From Candidatus Iainarchaeum sp. (GTDB lineage Archaea; Iainarchaeota; Iainarchaeia; Iainarchaeales; GCA-2688035): a stretch of DNA of 11,664 nt. Below, piece by piece: positions 1 through 6,206 of the stretch. Every line of letters starts with the position of its first letter. Position 1 is the first letter of the stretch. The position numbers and the translations under genes were made by a program. A model generated the notes under the pieces. It was given only the letters and a program-made list of their open reading frames with translations. It did no database searches and was not told the origin of the DNA. Location of the stretch: contig JAQTPU010000020.1 of the NCBI GenBank assembly GCA_028712575.1, positions 1 to 11,664 of the forward strand, in the 5' to 3' direction.

Positions 1-1132
1 TTTTCTTGAAATTCATTTTCACTGCATCGTGCCTTTCCTTTACTTTAAGAAGCAGGCGCATTTTTTTCACTTCTTCTTCGAGCTTTTTTTCTTTTGCCAT
101 TTTTTCTTCCGCAATATTCTTGAACCTTTTCAAAAGGTCCTGTGTTTCAAAAAGCTCTTTCTGCAGAACTCTGATTCTTTTTCCCAGCTTTTCCTCCGCC
201 TCTTTTTTTGCCGCAAGCTTTGCCTCTTCAAGGTTCAACAATTCGCGCGTGTAAGAGCCGCGGAGCTGCATTGTCTCGTTTTCAACATCCAGAAGGATTT
301 TTTTTGCATAATCCCTTTCTTTTTTGAGTATCTTAAGAAGCTCGGAGCTTTTTGCGGAATAATTGTCAAGAATTTCCTTTATGCCCGCAAACCTTTCCTT
401 TGCGGCAAGGAAAGAACTCTGGATCTGCTCAAGCTGCCTTGCCGCATTCGCAATGTTCTGCTCAAAAACGGAATTGTTCGCGGCAATTGTTTTTTCAAAG
501 CCCAGAATGTCTGTTTCAAGGTCAATGGAGGTTTTTTCCTCCAGCAGGCCCAAATGCGATTTTCTCCTGATGCTGGAATATTTCTCCCTCAAATCCTGAA
601 GCTCTTCCTCCTTCTTTTCAAGCAGTTCCATTATCTGCTTGCCTGTGCTTTTTTCAGGAAGGGGGGAGGAATTCTGCTTCCTTGCAAATATTGAAAGCCT
701 TTCATTTAGATACCTTGTTTTTAAAAGCAGGGAAAGGATTTTGTGCTGCAAAGAGGCATAAAGCTCGGGATTGCTGTCCTTGTGAAGAATGTTCACTTCC
801 TGTGCCCGGCTTTTTTTTGCCTGTTCAAGCTCAAGGTTCCTTTTCAGGACGATAAGGGTTTTTTCAAAATCAGTTATTGCTTCGGAGCAGTCCGGAGCCG
901 AATGAAAGCCGTTTTTTTCCGTTCCTTCCCGAATTTTCAAAAGGATTTTTTGTATTTCTTCCAGGCCTGAAATTGATTTTTCAAGCGCGTTTGCAAAAAC
1001 AATCCTGTCAAAATCCCCCCAATTTCCCGTTGAAACGAAATTGTGCAGGGAATCTGTTTTTTTTGCGCATTCGTTTACGGCATGCCCGAGATTTTTCTGG
1101 GCATGCTCTTCCTGGGAGGATTCAAAAGCCAT
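1..1132 (-). CDS. Long coiled-coil protein of unknown function, 3' part outside window
   Basis: An uninterrupted minus-strand reading frame of 377 codons runs from ATG at 1132 to the left edge without a stop, so the C-terminus is missing. Residues 1-80 are mixed in composition. From about residue 90, and especially 165-377, the protein is Lys/Glu/Leu-rich with heptad-like spacing (for example KQIMELLEKKEEELQDLREK around 165-184), as expected for long coiled coils. No signal peptide or membrane segment is seen. The start is supported by a TATA-like box about 33 bases upstream and a very short leader. The gene is divergent from the beta-CASP RNase at 1270. I do not recognise a family; a structural or SMC/Rad50-like coiled coil is possible, but no ATP-binding motif lies in the visible part. 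Long open frames on the opposite strand here are shadows of this gene. Confidence 0.8.
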   Translation of the reverse strand, partial: MAFESSQEEHAQKNLGHAVNECAKKTDSLHNFVSTGNWGDFDRIVFANALEKSISGLEEIQKILLKIREGTEKNGFHSAPDCSEAITDFEKTLIVLKRNLELEQAKKSRAQEVNILHKDSNPELYASLQHKILSLLLKTRYLNERLSIFARKQNSSPLPEKSTGKQIMELLEKKEEELQDLREKYSSIRRKSHLGLLEEKTSIDLETDILGFEKTIAANNSVFEQNIANAARQLEQIQSSFLAAKERFAGIKEILDNYSAKSSELLKILKKERDYAKKILLDVENETMQLRGSYTRELLNLEEAKLAAKKEAEEKLGKRIRVLQKELFETQDLLKRFKNIAEEKMAKEKKLEEEVKKMRLLLKVKERHDAVKMNFKK

Positions 1133-1160
1133 TTCAACCGATATTAATAGCAATATTCTG

Positions 1161-1170
1161 ATTTATAATT
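1161..1170 (-). promoter_or_regulatory. TATA-like box for the coiled-coil gene
   Basis: On the minus strand the bases read AATTATAAAT, centred about 33 bases before the ATG at 1132. That predicts a transcript with a leader of only a few bases. No Shine-Dalgarno sequence is seen before the ATG, which fits near-leaderless initiation. Confidence 0.5.
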
Positions 1171-1173
1171 CTG

Positions 1174-1198
1174 CCTTTTTTTTCTTTGAAAAAGAAGG
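1174..1198. repeat. Imperfect inverted repeat between divergent promoters
   Basis: Two 11-base arms (1174-1184 and 1188-1198) are reverse complements apart from one position that would be a G-U pair in RNA; the loop is TTT. It lies immediately upstream of the minus-strand TATA box and about 45 bases upstream of the plus-strand one. It could be a shared regulator site or chance symmetry in a T-rich/A-rich stretch. Confidence 0.35.
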
Positions 1199-1240
1199 GA
1201 ACAATGCCTTGTTTTTTCAATTATATTTGAGCCCCATAGC

Positions 1241-1250
1241 TTTAAATTTT
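1241..1250 (+). promoter_or_regulatory. TATA-like box for the beta-CASP gene
   Basis: TTTAAATTTT is centred about 25 bases before the ATG at 1270, the distance from an archaeal TATA box to a transcription start. The mRNA is therefore probably leaderless. Confidence 0.55.
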
Positions 1251-1269
1251 TAGAGCCCTTATTTGATAC

Positions 1270-2253
1270 ATGGGCTTCTGTTTCGGCCACGGCATTGTCT
1301 TTGAAAAAAATTTTGCAATAGACCCCGGCAGGGCAAACGGCTTTGAAAACGTGCTTATTACCCATGCGCATTCAGACCATGTCTGCCTGAATGAAAAATC
1401 AAATTTTTATTTTTCAAAACAAACCCATTCCCTGATTGAGTCCCGCTATGAAAAAGTGAAAAACCACAATTCAAAGGAATTCGGGCAGAAATTCAAAATG
1501 CCTTTCGGGGCTGTTTCCCTGCACAATTCCGGGCACATTCTTGGGGGAAGCCAGGTTCTTGTGGAAGGCGAAAAAACAGTCGCCCTTACTTCCGATTTCA
1601 AGCTCCAGGACTCGCTGATACAAAAAGGCGCGGAAATACTGCCCTGCGACACCCTTATTATTGAAAGCACTTTCGGCCTGCCCTGCTACTCATTTCCTGA
1701 AAGAAAAGAGGTTTATGAGGAAATTGCAAAATGGCTGCTTGAAAAAACAAAAAAAAATTTTGTCGTGCTTGCAGGATACTCGCTTGGAAAGGCGCAGGAA
1801 CTTACAGCTGTCTGCACACAGCTTGCTGGCATAAGCCCGATTGTGCATGAAAGCATTTTCAAAAACAACAAGGTGTATGAAGATTTTGGAGTGAAGCTCG
1901 GCCAGTACATAAAACTTGACCACAATCTCAAGGATTCAAGCGTTCTTATAATGCCGCCTTCGCTTGCAAAACACGAGCTTCTTAATGTGCTTGAGCACAC
2001 GCTGCGGAGAAAAGTTTTTTCCGCCTTTGCAACAGGCTGGCAGAACAGGGGCGGGTTCAGCAAAACCTTTCCTCTTTCAGACCATGCGGATTTCGAACAG
2101 CTGATTCACTATGTGAAAGAGGCAAAGCCAAAGCAGGTTTTCACGGTGCACGGCCATTCAAAAGAATTCGCAGGATACGTGCAAAGAAGGCTGGGAATTC
2201 CGGCAAAGCCCCTCGAAGAAACACCGCAAAAAAGCCTGCAGGAATTTTTTTAA
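1270..2253 (+). CDS. Beta-CASP metallo-beta-lactamase-fold RNase
   Basis: This 327-residue protein has the full zinc-site set: HAHSDH (His32, His34, Asp36, His37), His89 in HNSGHILG, Asp109 in TSDF, and the beta-CASP elements Glu132 (IESTFG), His272 (LSDHADF) and His294 (VHGH). A His at the last position (motif C) is typical of RNA-acting members, whereas DNA-acting SNM1/Artemis types usually have Val. The length fits the short archaeal exonuclease/mRNA 3'-end-processing-factor group (COG1236-like) and lacks the N-terminal KH domains of aCPSF1. Expected role: zinc-dependent endo- or 5'-exoribonuclease in RNA maturation or decay. The transcript is predicted leaderless from the TATA box at 1241. 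Its TAA overlaps the stop of the convergent gene by four bases. Substrate is not evident. Confidence 0.9.
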   Translation: MGFCFGHGIVFEKNFAIDPGRANGFENVLITHAHSDHVCLNEKSNFYFSKQTHSLIESRYEKVKNHNSKEFGQKFKMPFGAVSLHNSGHILGGSQVLVEGEKTVALTSDFKLQDSLIQKGAEILPCDTLIIESTFGLPCYSFPERKEVYEEIAKWLLEKTKKNFVVLAGYSLGKAQELTAVCTQLAGISPIVHESIFKNNKVYEDFGVKLGQYIKLDHNLKDSSVLIMPPSLAKHELLNVLEHTLRRKVFSAFATGWQNRGGFSKTFPLSDHADFEQLIHYVKEAKPKQVFTVHGHSKEFAGYVQRRLGIPAKPLEETPQKSLQEFF

Positions 2254-2264
2254 CCAATTTTTTT
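2245..2264 (+). terminator. Double oligo-T tract at the end of the beta-CASP gene
   Basis: Two runs of seven T (2245-2251 and 2258-2264) lie at and just after the TAA stop on the coding strand. Archaeal RNA polymerase terminates at such U-tracts without a hairpin. The second tract lies inside the 3' end of the convergent gene. Confidence 0.5.
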
Positions 2265-2873
2265 AAAGAAGAATTCTTCTGCCTCTTTAAAACCCTCGGC
2301 TTTTGCAACTTCGGAATAAAGCGCCCGCATTCTTTTTTGCCTTTCTCCGGCTTCAGCTTCTGTTTCATTGGCGTGCCGGCGGTAATGCGGATTAGCTTCT
2401 GGTTTTGTTATCCGTATTTCTGCAAAACCAGCTTCTCTGGCGGTTTCAACCGCTTTTCTGATTAAATAATTTGGCCAGGAAATTTTGGAAAATCCTTTGA
2501 ATGCCCAGCGGAGATTCTTTGTTCCCCGCTGCCCCTGTATTGCGTCCACTAAAATCAGTCTTTTGCCTTTTTCCACTTCAAAGTTTAGTTTTATCTGCCC
2601 TACAGGCACAGCGCCGACAAAAGCAAACATGCCGATTTTTGATTCAAAGTCTGTTTCCCCAAGGTTTGCTGCTCCGCCTGATTTGAACTTGCCAAGGAAA
2701 GCCCTGCAAGCAGTCACGTCTTTCAAAGAAGGGGTAACTTTTCTTGCATTTGCTCTAAAAGGCGCCCTGATTAAAAAAGCCAAATCTGGGCTAAGTTTTG
2801 TCCGAGCAGTTGGTGCCCGTTCAGTTGTTCTATGATATTTTGGATTCCGCCATTTTGGTAAACTTGTCGCCAT
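2250..2873 (-). CDS. Protein of unknown function, weakly GNAT-like
   Basis: A 207-residue frame from ATG at 2873. The first 55 residues are basic and low in hydrophobics. Residues 75-165 look like a compact alpha/beta domain: beta-strand-like segments (MFAFVGAVPVGQIKLNFEVE, RLILVDAIQG), an amphipathic helix (LIRKAVETAREAGF) and a strand (AEIRIT) followed by NPHYRRH. The strand-helix-strand order recalls an N-acyltransferase (GNAT) fold. I see no convincing acetyl-CoA Q/RxxGxG/A loop, although GQRGTK at 114-119 could be a remnant. The C-terminus is charged and helical. It converges with the beta-CASP gene (4-base overlap) and diverges from the PIN gene. The function is unknown; the GNAT idea is a weak inference. 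Confidence 0.65.
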   Translation of the reverse strand: MATSLPKWRNPKYHRTTERAPTARTKLSPDLAFLIRAPFRANARKVTPSLKDVTACRAFLGKFKSGGAANLGETDFESKIGMFAFVGAVPVGQIKLNFEVEKGKRLILVDAIQGQRGTKNLRWAFKGFSKISWPNYLIRKAVETAREAGFAEIRITKPEANPHYRRHANETEAEAGERQKRMRALYSEVAKAEGFKEAEEFFFKKIG

Positions 2874-2901
2874 TAGAATCTGTTAATATTATCCTTGACG
2901 G

Positions 2902-2911
2902 CTTTTTTATT
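2902..2911 (-). promoter_or_regulatory. Possible TATA-like box for the 2250-2873 gene
   Basis: The minus strand reads AATAAAAAAG, centred about 33 bases before the ATG at 2873. It is weaker than the other boxes here. A second AT-rich stretch at 2884-2893 is too close to the start codon to serve as the TATA box. Confidence 0.3.
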
Positions 2912-2940
2912 CTCTTCGTTTTCCGCCGAACCTGCGCCAA

Positions 2941-2950
2941 TTTTTAAAAT
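2941..2950 (+). promoter_or_regulatory. TATA-like box for the PIN-domain gene
   Basis: TTTTTAAAAT is centred about 28 bases before the ATG at 2974. This predicts an essentially leaderless transcript; no Shine-Dalgarno sequence precedes the ATG. Confidence 0.5.
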
Positions 2951-2973
2951 GCGTTGCAAAGCCGTTTCCTTGT

Positions 2974-3387
2974 ATGAAACGCGTTTACCTTGATTCGAAT
3001 GTTTTTATTTCCTGGATTAATCAGGAAATTAACGGCAATTTCAGGCCTCTTTTTGCAGAAGCCGAATTGTTTTTCAGAAAGGCAAAAGAGCAGGGTAACG
3101 TACTGGTTTTGCCAGGATTATTTTTTCAGGAAGTTGAAAGAAAAACCTATCAAAACAAGGAAAGCGTGCTGGCATATTTTGAAACTCGCGGAATTAAAAC
3201 TGAAATTGTTCAGGCGCCGGAAAACCTGCCTCTTAAAGATTTTCTGGACAAGGGTGTGCATTTCTTGGATGCTTTTCATGCAGCAATTGCAATAGAAAAA
3301 AATTGCGGCTGCATAGTCACTTTTAATGTGAAGGACTTTGAAAAAATAAAGGAAAAAATTGAGATTTTTTTGCCATCTGATTTCTAA
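2974..3387 (+). CDS. PIN-domain ribonuclease, VapC-like
   Basis: At 137 residues it matches single-domain PIN/VapC toxins. The acidic metal-binding residues are visible: Asp7 in VYLDSNVFISW, Glu53 in FQEVER, Asp99 in FLDAFHAAIA, and Asn118/Asp121 in TFNVKDF. PIN domains are Mg/Mn-dependent RNases; VapC toxins usually cut tRNA or rRNA. No antitoxin gene lies upstream in the same direction, which is the usual VapBC order. Instead a ribbon-helix-helix gene faces it tail-to-tail and overlaps by four bases (3384-3387). The toxin therefore has its own leaderless promoter. It may be a toxin paired with that convergent gene or a stand-alone PIN RNase. The fold call is firm; the toxin role is inferred. 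Confidence 0.88.
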   Translation: MKRVYLDSNVFISWINQEINGNFRPLFAEAELFFRKAKEQGNVLVLPGLFFQEVERKTYQNKESVLAYFETRGIKTEIVQAPENLPLKDFLDKGVHFLDAFHAAIAIEKNCGCIVTFNVKDFEKIKEKIEIFLPSDF

Positions 3388-3665
3388 AGTTTTATGCCTC
3401 TTTCTTTTGCATATTCAAGCGCAATTTTTGTTCTTTCTTCTTTAGTAAGCAATCCGCCATTGTAGCCTTTCGCCCTTGCATCAGCGCCGATTTTTTTGCC
3501 AAGCTCATGGATTTCGCTTAAGCCCTTGTCAAACTTAATCAGTTCCTCATAATTCTTTCTAATCGCATCCTTGAGAAACTCGCTTCTGGATGAATACATT
3601 CCGGATTTTTTAATCAGCTCGTCAATGGCTTTTGCGTAATTTTCATGAATCTCAACAGTAAGCAT
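3384..3665 (-). CDS. Ribbon-helix-helix DNA-binding protein (antitoxin-like)
   Basis: The 93-residue protein starts MLTVEIHENYAKAIDELI and has the RHH pattern: a short beta strand (MLTVEI), helix 1 (YAKAIDELIKKSG), a turn, then SSRSEFLKDAIRKN as helix 2. RHH proteins dimerise and insert the paired strands into the major groove of palindromic operators. The charged tail from residue 45 on (ending EERTKIALEYAKERGIKL) resembles a toxin-binding extension. A GTG at 3680 would add five residues. I prefer ATG 3665 because the palindromic TATA-like element is centred 27-28 bases upstream of it and only about 12 bases from the GTG. The gene is divergent from the glycosylase gene and convergent with the PIN gene. 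It is a candidate antitoxin or autoregulator. Confidence 0.82.
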   Translation of the reverse strand: MLTVEIHENYAKAIDELIKKSGMYSSRSEFLKDAIRKNYEELIKFDKGLSEIHELGKKIGADARAKGYNGGLLTKEERTKIALEYAKERGIKL

Positions 3666-3683
3666 TTTAGCCAAGAACACACC

Positions 3684-3712
3684 TTATTAATATATTAATA
3701 ACAGGTTATTAA
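3684..3712. promoter_or_regulatory. Palindromic promoter/operator between RHH and glycosylase genes
   Basis: Bases 3684-3701 form a perfect 18-bp palindrome, TTATTAATATATTAATAA. A third TTATTAA half-site lies at 3706-3712, so the half-sites begin at 3684, 3695 (inverted) and 3706, exactly 11 bp apart, about one helical turn. A second inverted repeat, AATAAC-AG-GTTATT, covers 3697-3710. The palindrome sits where the RHH gene's TATA box should be, and the last half-site overlaps the TATA position of the glycosylase gene. RHH proteins bind such sites cooperatively, so autoregulation by promoter occlusion is a good inference. Confidence 0.6.
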
Positions 3713-3714
3713 AA
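3706..3714 (+). promoter_or_regulatory. TATA-like box for the glycosylase gene
   Basis: TTATTAAAA is centred 28 bases before the ATG at 3738 and gives a leaderless or nearly leaderless mRNA. It overlaps the third TTATTAA half-site of the adjoining operator-like region. Confidence 0.5.
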
Positions 3715-3737
3715 GGCTTTTCCCGCAATTTCTTTCT

Positions 3738-4454
3738 ATGGGCCCTCTTGAAGTTTACGAAAAGCTTCTTTCCTGTTACGGCAAACAAAACTGGTGGCCA
3801 GTAACAGAACAAGGGGCAATTGCGCCAACATACAAGGCAAGAAAGCGCTTAAGCGAGAACCAAAAGTTTGAAATTGCGCTTGGCGCGATTTTGGCACAGA
3901 ACACTGCCTGGAAAAATGCCGAAAAGGCAATAATCAATTTGAACAAGGCCGGGGTGCTTGATTGCGGAAAAATCGCAAATGCAAAACAGGCAGGGCTTGC
4001 GCAGCTTATAAGGCCGAGCGGCTATTACAACCAGAAGGCAAAGAAACTCATATTGTTCGCGAAATATCTGCAGAAACAATATGGCTGTAAAATTTCAAAA
4101 ATGTTTGAAAAAGAAATTCCGGAGTTGAGAAAAGAATTGTTGGATTTGCACGGCGTGGGAGAGGAAACAGCGGATTCAATAATTTTGTATTCTGCTGGAA
4201 AGCCGATTTTTGTAGTGGACGCATACACACGCAGGCTGGGGGGCAGGATTTTTTACAGGCCAATGAATAGTTATGTAGACACGCAGGAGTTTTTCCAGAA
4301 AAACCTGCCGAAAGATTTGGCGCTTTTTCAGGAATTCCACGCGCTAATTGTGGCTCATTCAAAGCGCTTTTGCGGCAAGAAACCCTGCTGTGAAGAATGC
4401 TTTTTAAACAATACCTGCCAATTCTTCTTAAGTGGAAAAAATGAGAAGGACTAA
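3738..4454 (+). CDS. HhH-GPD DNA glycosylase, MagIII-like (endonuclease III superfamily)
   Basis: The 238-residue protein begins with the NWWP and AQNTAWKNAEKAI segments typical of the 3-methyladenine glycosylase III group (COG2231-like). A helix-hairpin-helix spans about 135-150 (LHGVGEETAD), followed by VVDAYTRR with the catalytic Asp161. Glu143 occupies the place of the catalytic Lys of endonuclease III, so a monofunctional glycosylase without beta-lyase activity is expected. Cys212-X5-Cys218-X2-Cys221-X5-Cys227 would hold a [4Fe-4S] cluster; an extra Cys217 is adjacent. Role: base-excision repair of damaged, probably alkylated, bases. It is divergent from the RHH gene, and its last 14 bases overlap the start of aspS, so the two are probably cotranscribed. 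Confidence 0.88.
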   Translation: MGPLEVYEKLLSCYGKQNWWPVTEQGAIAPTYKARKRLSENQKFEIALGAILAQNTAWKNAEKAIINLNKAGVLDCGKIANAKQAGLAQLIRPSGYYNQKAKKLILFAKYLQKQYGCKISKMFEKEIPELRKELLDLHGVGEETADSIILYSAGKPIFVVDAYTRRLGGRIFYRPMNSYVDTQEFFQKNLPKDLALFQEFHALIVAHSKRFCGKKPCCEECFLNNTCQFFLSGKNEKD

Positions 4455-6201
4455 TAATTGCGGCGAACTGACTGAAAAAGCAGCCGGGAAAAAGGTTGTT
4501 CTGCAGGGCTGGGTAGGGAACAGAAGAGACCATGGCCAGCTGATTTTTATCGACCTCCGTGACAGGGAAGGCTTTACCCAGATTGTTTTTAATCCGGAAA
4601 AAAACAAGGAAATGCACGGGCTTGCAGGAACACTTGGAAAGGAATTTGTTGTTGAAATAGAAGGGAAAGTCCAGAAAAGGCCGAAAGGCACTGAAAACAA
4701 GAAAATAAAAACAGGGGAAATTGAAGTTGAAGCCACTTTTTTGAAAATTCTCAATTCCGCAGCACAACCCCTCCCTTTGGAGATAAGCGCCCATCTGCTT
4801 GCTGGCGAAGATGTCAGGCTGAAGTACAGGTATCTGGACCTGCGCAGGCCTGAAATGCAGAAAAACATTATTATCAGGCACAAATTTGTAAAAGCCCTGC
4901 GGGATTTTATGGACAAAGAGGGTTTTTTGGAAATTGAAACTCCTATGATGGCAAAGTCAACTCCGGAAGGCTCAAGGGATTATCTTGTGCCCAGCAGGGT
5001 TTATCCCGGAAAGTTTTATGCCCTGCCCCAGAGCCCGCAGCAGTACAAGCAATTGTTAATGGTTGCCGGCTATGACAAATACTTCCAGATAGTGCGCTGT
5101 TTCAGGGATGAGGATTTAAGGGCTGACAGGCAGCCGGAATTCACACAGCTCGATGTTGAAATGTCTTTTGTTGAAAGGGAAGACGTGATTGATGTAATGG
5201 AAAGGGCAATGAAAGCTGCTTTCAAGGCAGCCGGTGTTGAGGCAAAAACCCCCTTCTCCCGGATGTCTTTTGACGATGCAATGGACTATTATGGAAGCGA
5301 CAAGCCTGACACGAGATTTGACTTGAAATTTGTTGATCTTACCAAGGAACTTTCAGACACTGATTTTGAGATTTTCAACAAGCTGATTAAAAGCGGGGGC
5401 TGCATAAAAGCGTTTGTCGCCCCGAAAGCGAATTTTACCAAATCGGATTTGAATGCACTGCTTGATGCTGCAAAAACATACAAGGCAAAGGGCCTTGTGA
5501 CAATCGAAGTGAAAGGCTCTGCTCTTGAATCACAGATTGTGAAATTCCTGAAGCCGAAGCATACAAAAGAAATTCTTGAAAAAACAAAGGCAAAATCCGG
5601 GGATATGATTCTGCTTGTTGCAGACCAGTGGCAGGTTTGCTGCACTGCGCTAGGGGCTGTAAGATTGAAAGTTGCAGAAAAGCTGAATTTGATTGACAAA
5701 ACAAAGTTCAATTTTTTATGGGTCTTGGATTTTCCGCTTTTGGAGTTCAGTGAAGAGGACCAGAAGCTTGTTGCAATGCACCATCCATTCACTTCTCCCA
5801 TGGATTCAGACAAGGGATTGTTTGAAACAGCCCCCTTAAAAATGAGGGCAAAAGCCTATGACTGTGTTTTGAATGGCTCTGAAATAGGGGGCGGAAGCAT
5901 TAGGATTCATGAAAGGGAAGTCCAGGCAAGAATGTTCAAGGCTCTCGGCATTACTGATGAAGAGGCTGAAAAAAAATTCGGCCATATGCTCGGAGCTTTC
6001 AAGTACGGCGCGCCTCCTCACGGCGGAATAGCATTCGGAATTGACAGGATTATTGCGCTCATAACAGGCGCAGAATCAATCCGCGATGTAATCGCATTCC
6101 CGAAAAACAAGGCGGCAGTTTCCCTAATGGATGACAGCCCCAGCGAAGTTTCCGCACAGCAGTTGAAGGAATTAAAGCTCAAATTAGATTTGGAAAAATA
6201 G
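4441..6201 (+). CDS. aspS: Aspartyl-tRNA synthetase, bacterial type, predicted non-discriminating
   Basis: The 586-residue enzyme matches bacterial AspRS (about 590) rather than archaeal AspRS (about 430-440). It has an N-terminal OB-fold anticodon domain (1-105), class II motif 1 around 150-170, motif 2 (FRDEDLRADRQPEFTQLDVE, 221-240), a GAD insertion at about 295-400, and motif 3 (FGIDRIIAL, 532-540). The anticodon domain carries His31 (RRDHG) and Gly83 (RPKGTEN). The equivalents in Pseudomonas AspRS are tied to recognition of tRNA-Asn as well as tRNA-Asp, while E. coli has Leu and Lys there. It should therefore form Asp-tRNA-Asn for GatCAB. ATG 4441 gives the usual MRxTxxCGEL start; the GTG at 4432 is an alternative. 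It overlaps the glycosylase gene by 14 bases. Confidence 0.96.
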   Translation: MRRTNNCGELTEKAAGKKVVLQGWVGNRRDHGQLIFIDLRDREGFTQIVFNPEKNKEMHGLAGTLGKEFVVEIEGKVQKRPKGTENKKIKTGEIEVEATFLKILNSAAQPLPLEISAHLLAGEDVRLKYRYLDLRRPEMQKNIIIRHKFVKALRDFMDKEGFLEIETPMMAKSTPEGSRDYLVPSRVYPGKFYALPQSPQQYKQLLMVAGYDKYFQIVRCFRDEDLRADRQPEFTQLDVEMSFVEREDVIDVMERAMKAAFKAAGVEAKTPFSRMSFDDAMDYYGSDKPDTRFDLKFVDLTKELSDTDFEIFNKLIKSGGCIKAFVAPKANFTKSDLNALLDAAKTYKAKGLVTIEVKGSALESQIVKFLKPKHTKEILEKTKAKSGDMILLVADQWQVCCTALGAVRLKVAEKLNLIDKTKFNFLWVLDFPLLEFSEEDQKLVAMHHPFTSPMDSDKGLFETAPLKMRAKAYDCVLNGSEIGGGSIRIHEREVQARMFKALGITDEEAEKKFGHMLGAFKYGAPPHGGIAFGIDRIIALITGAESIRDVIAFPKNKAAVSLMDDSPSEVSAQQLKELKLKLDLEK

Positions 6202-6206
6202 GCGGC

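Noticed and set aside
29..694. 221-codon open frame on the plus strand near the left edge
   Set aside because: It lies opposite the uninterrupted coiled-coil frame. Its Phe/Leu/Cys-rich translation is the antisense of Lys/Glu codons and looks like no protein family.
2485..2835. 116-codon plus-strand open frame
   Set aside because: The minus-strand frame covering it is longer and has a more protein-like composition with alternating helices and strands. The plus frame has no promoter or ribosome site.
3666..3680. GTG start at 3680 for the RHH protein
   Set aside because: It lies only about 12 bases from the palindromic TATA-like element, too close for transcription to include it. ATG 3665 is at the right distance and begins the RHH strand directly.
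4048..4881. 277-codon minus-strand open frame
   Set aside because: It is antisense to the glycosylase gene and aspS, both of which are clear family members; the translation has no recognisable domain.
5289..5813. 174-codon minus-strand open frame
   Set aside because: It is antisense to the GAD region of aspS; the Ser/Phe-rich translation is typical of a shadow frame.
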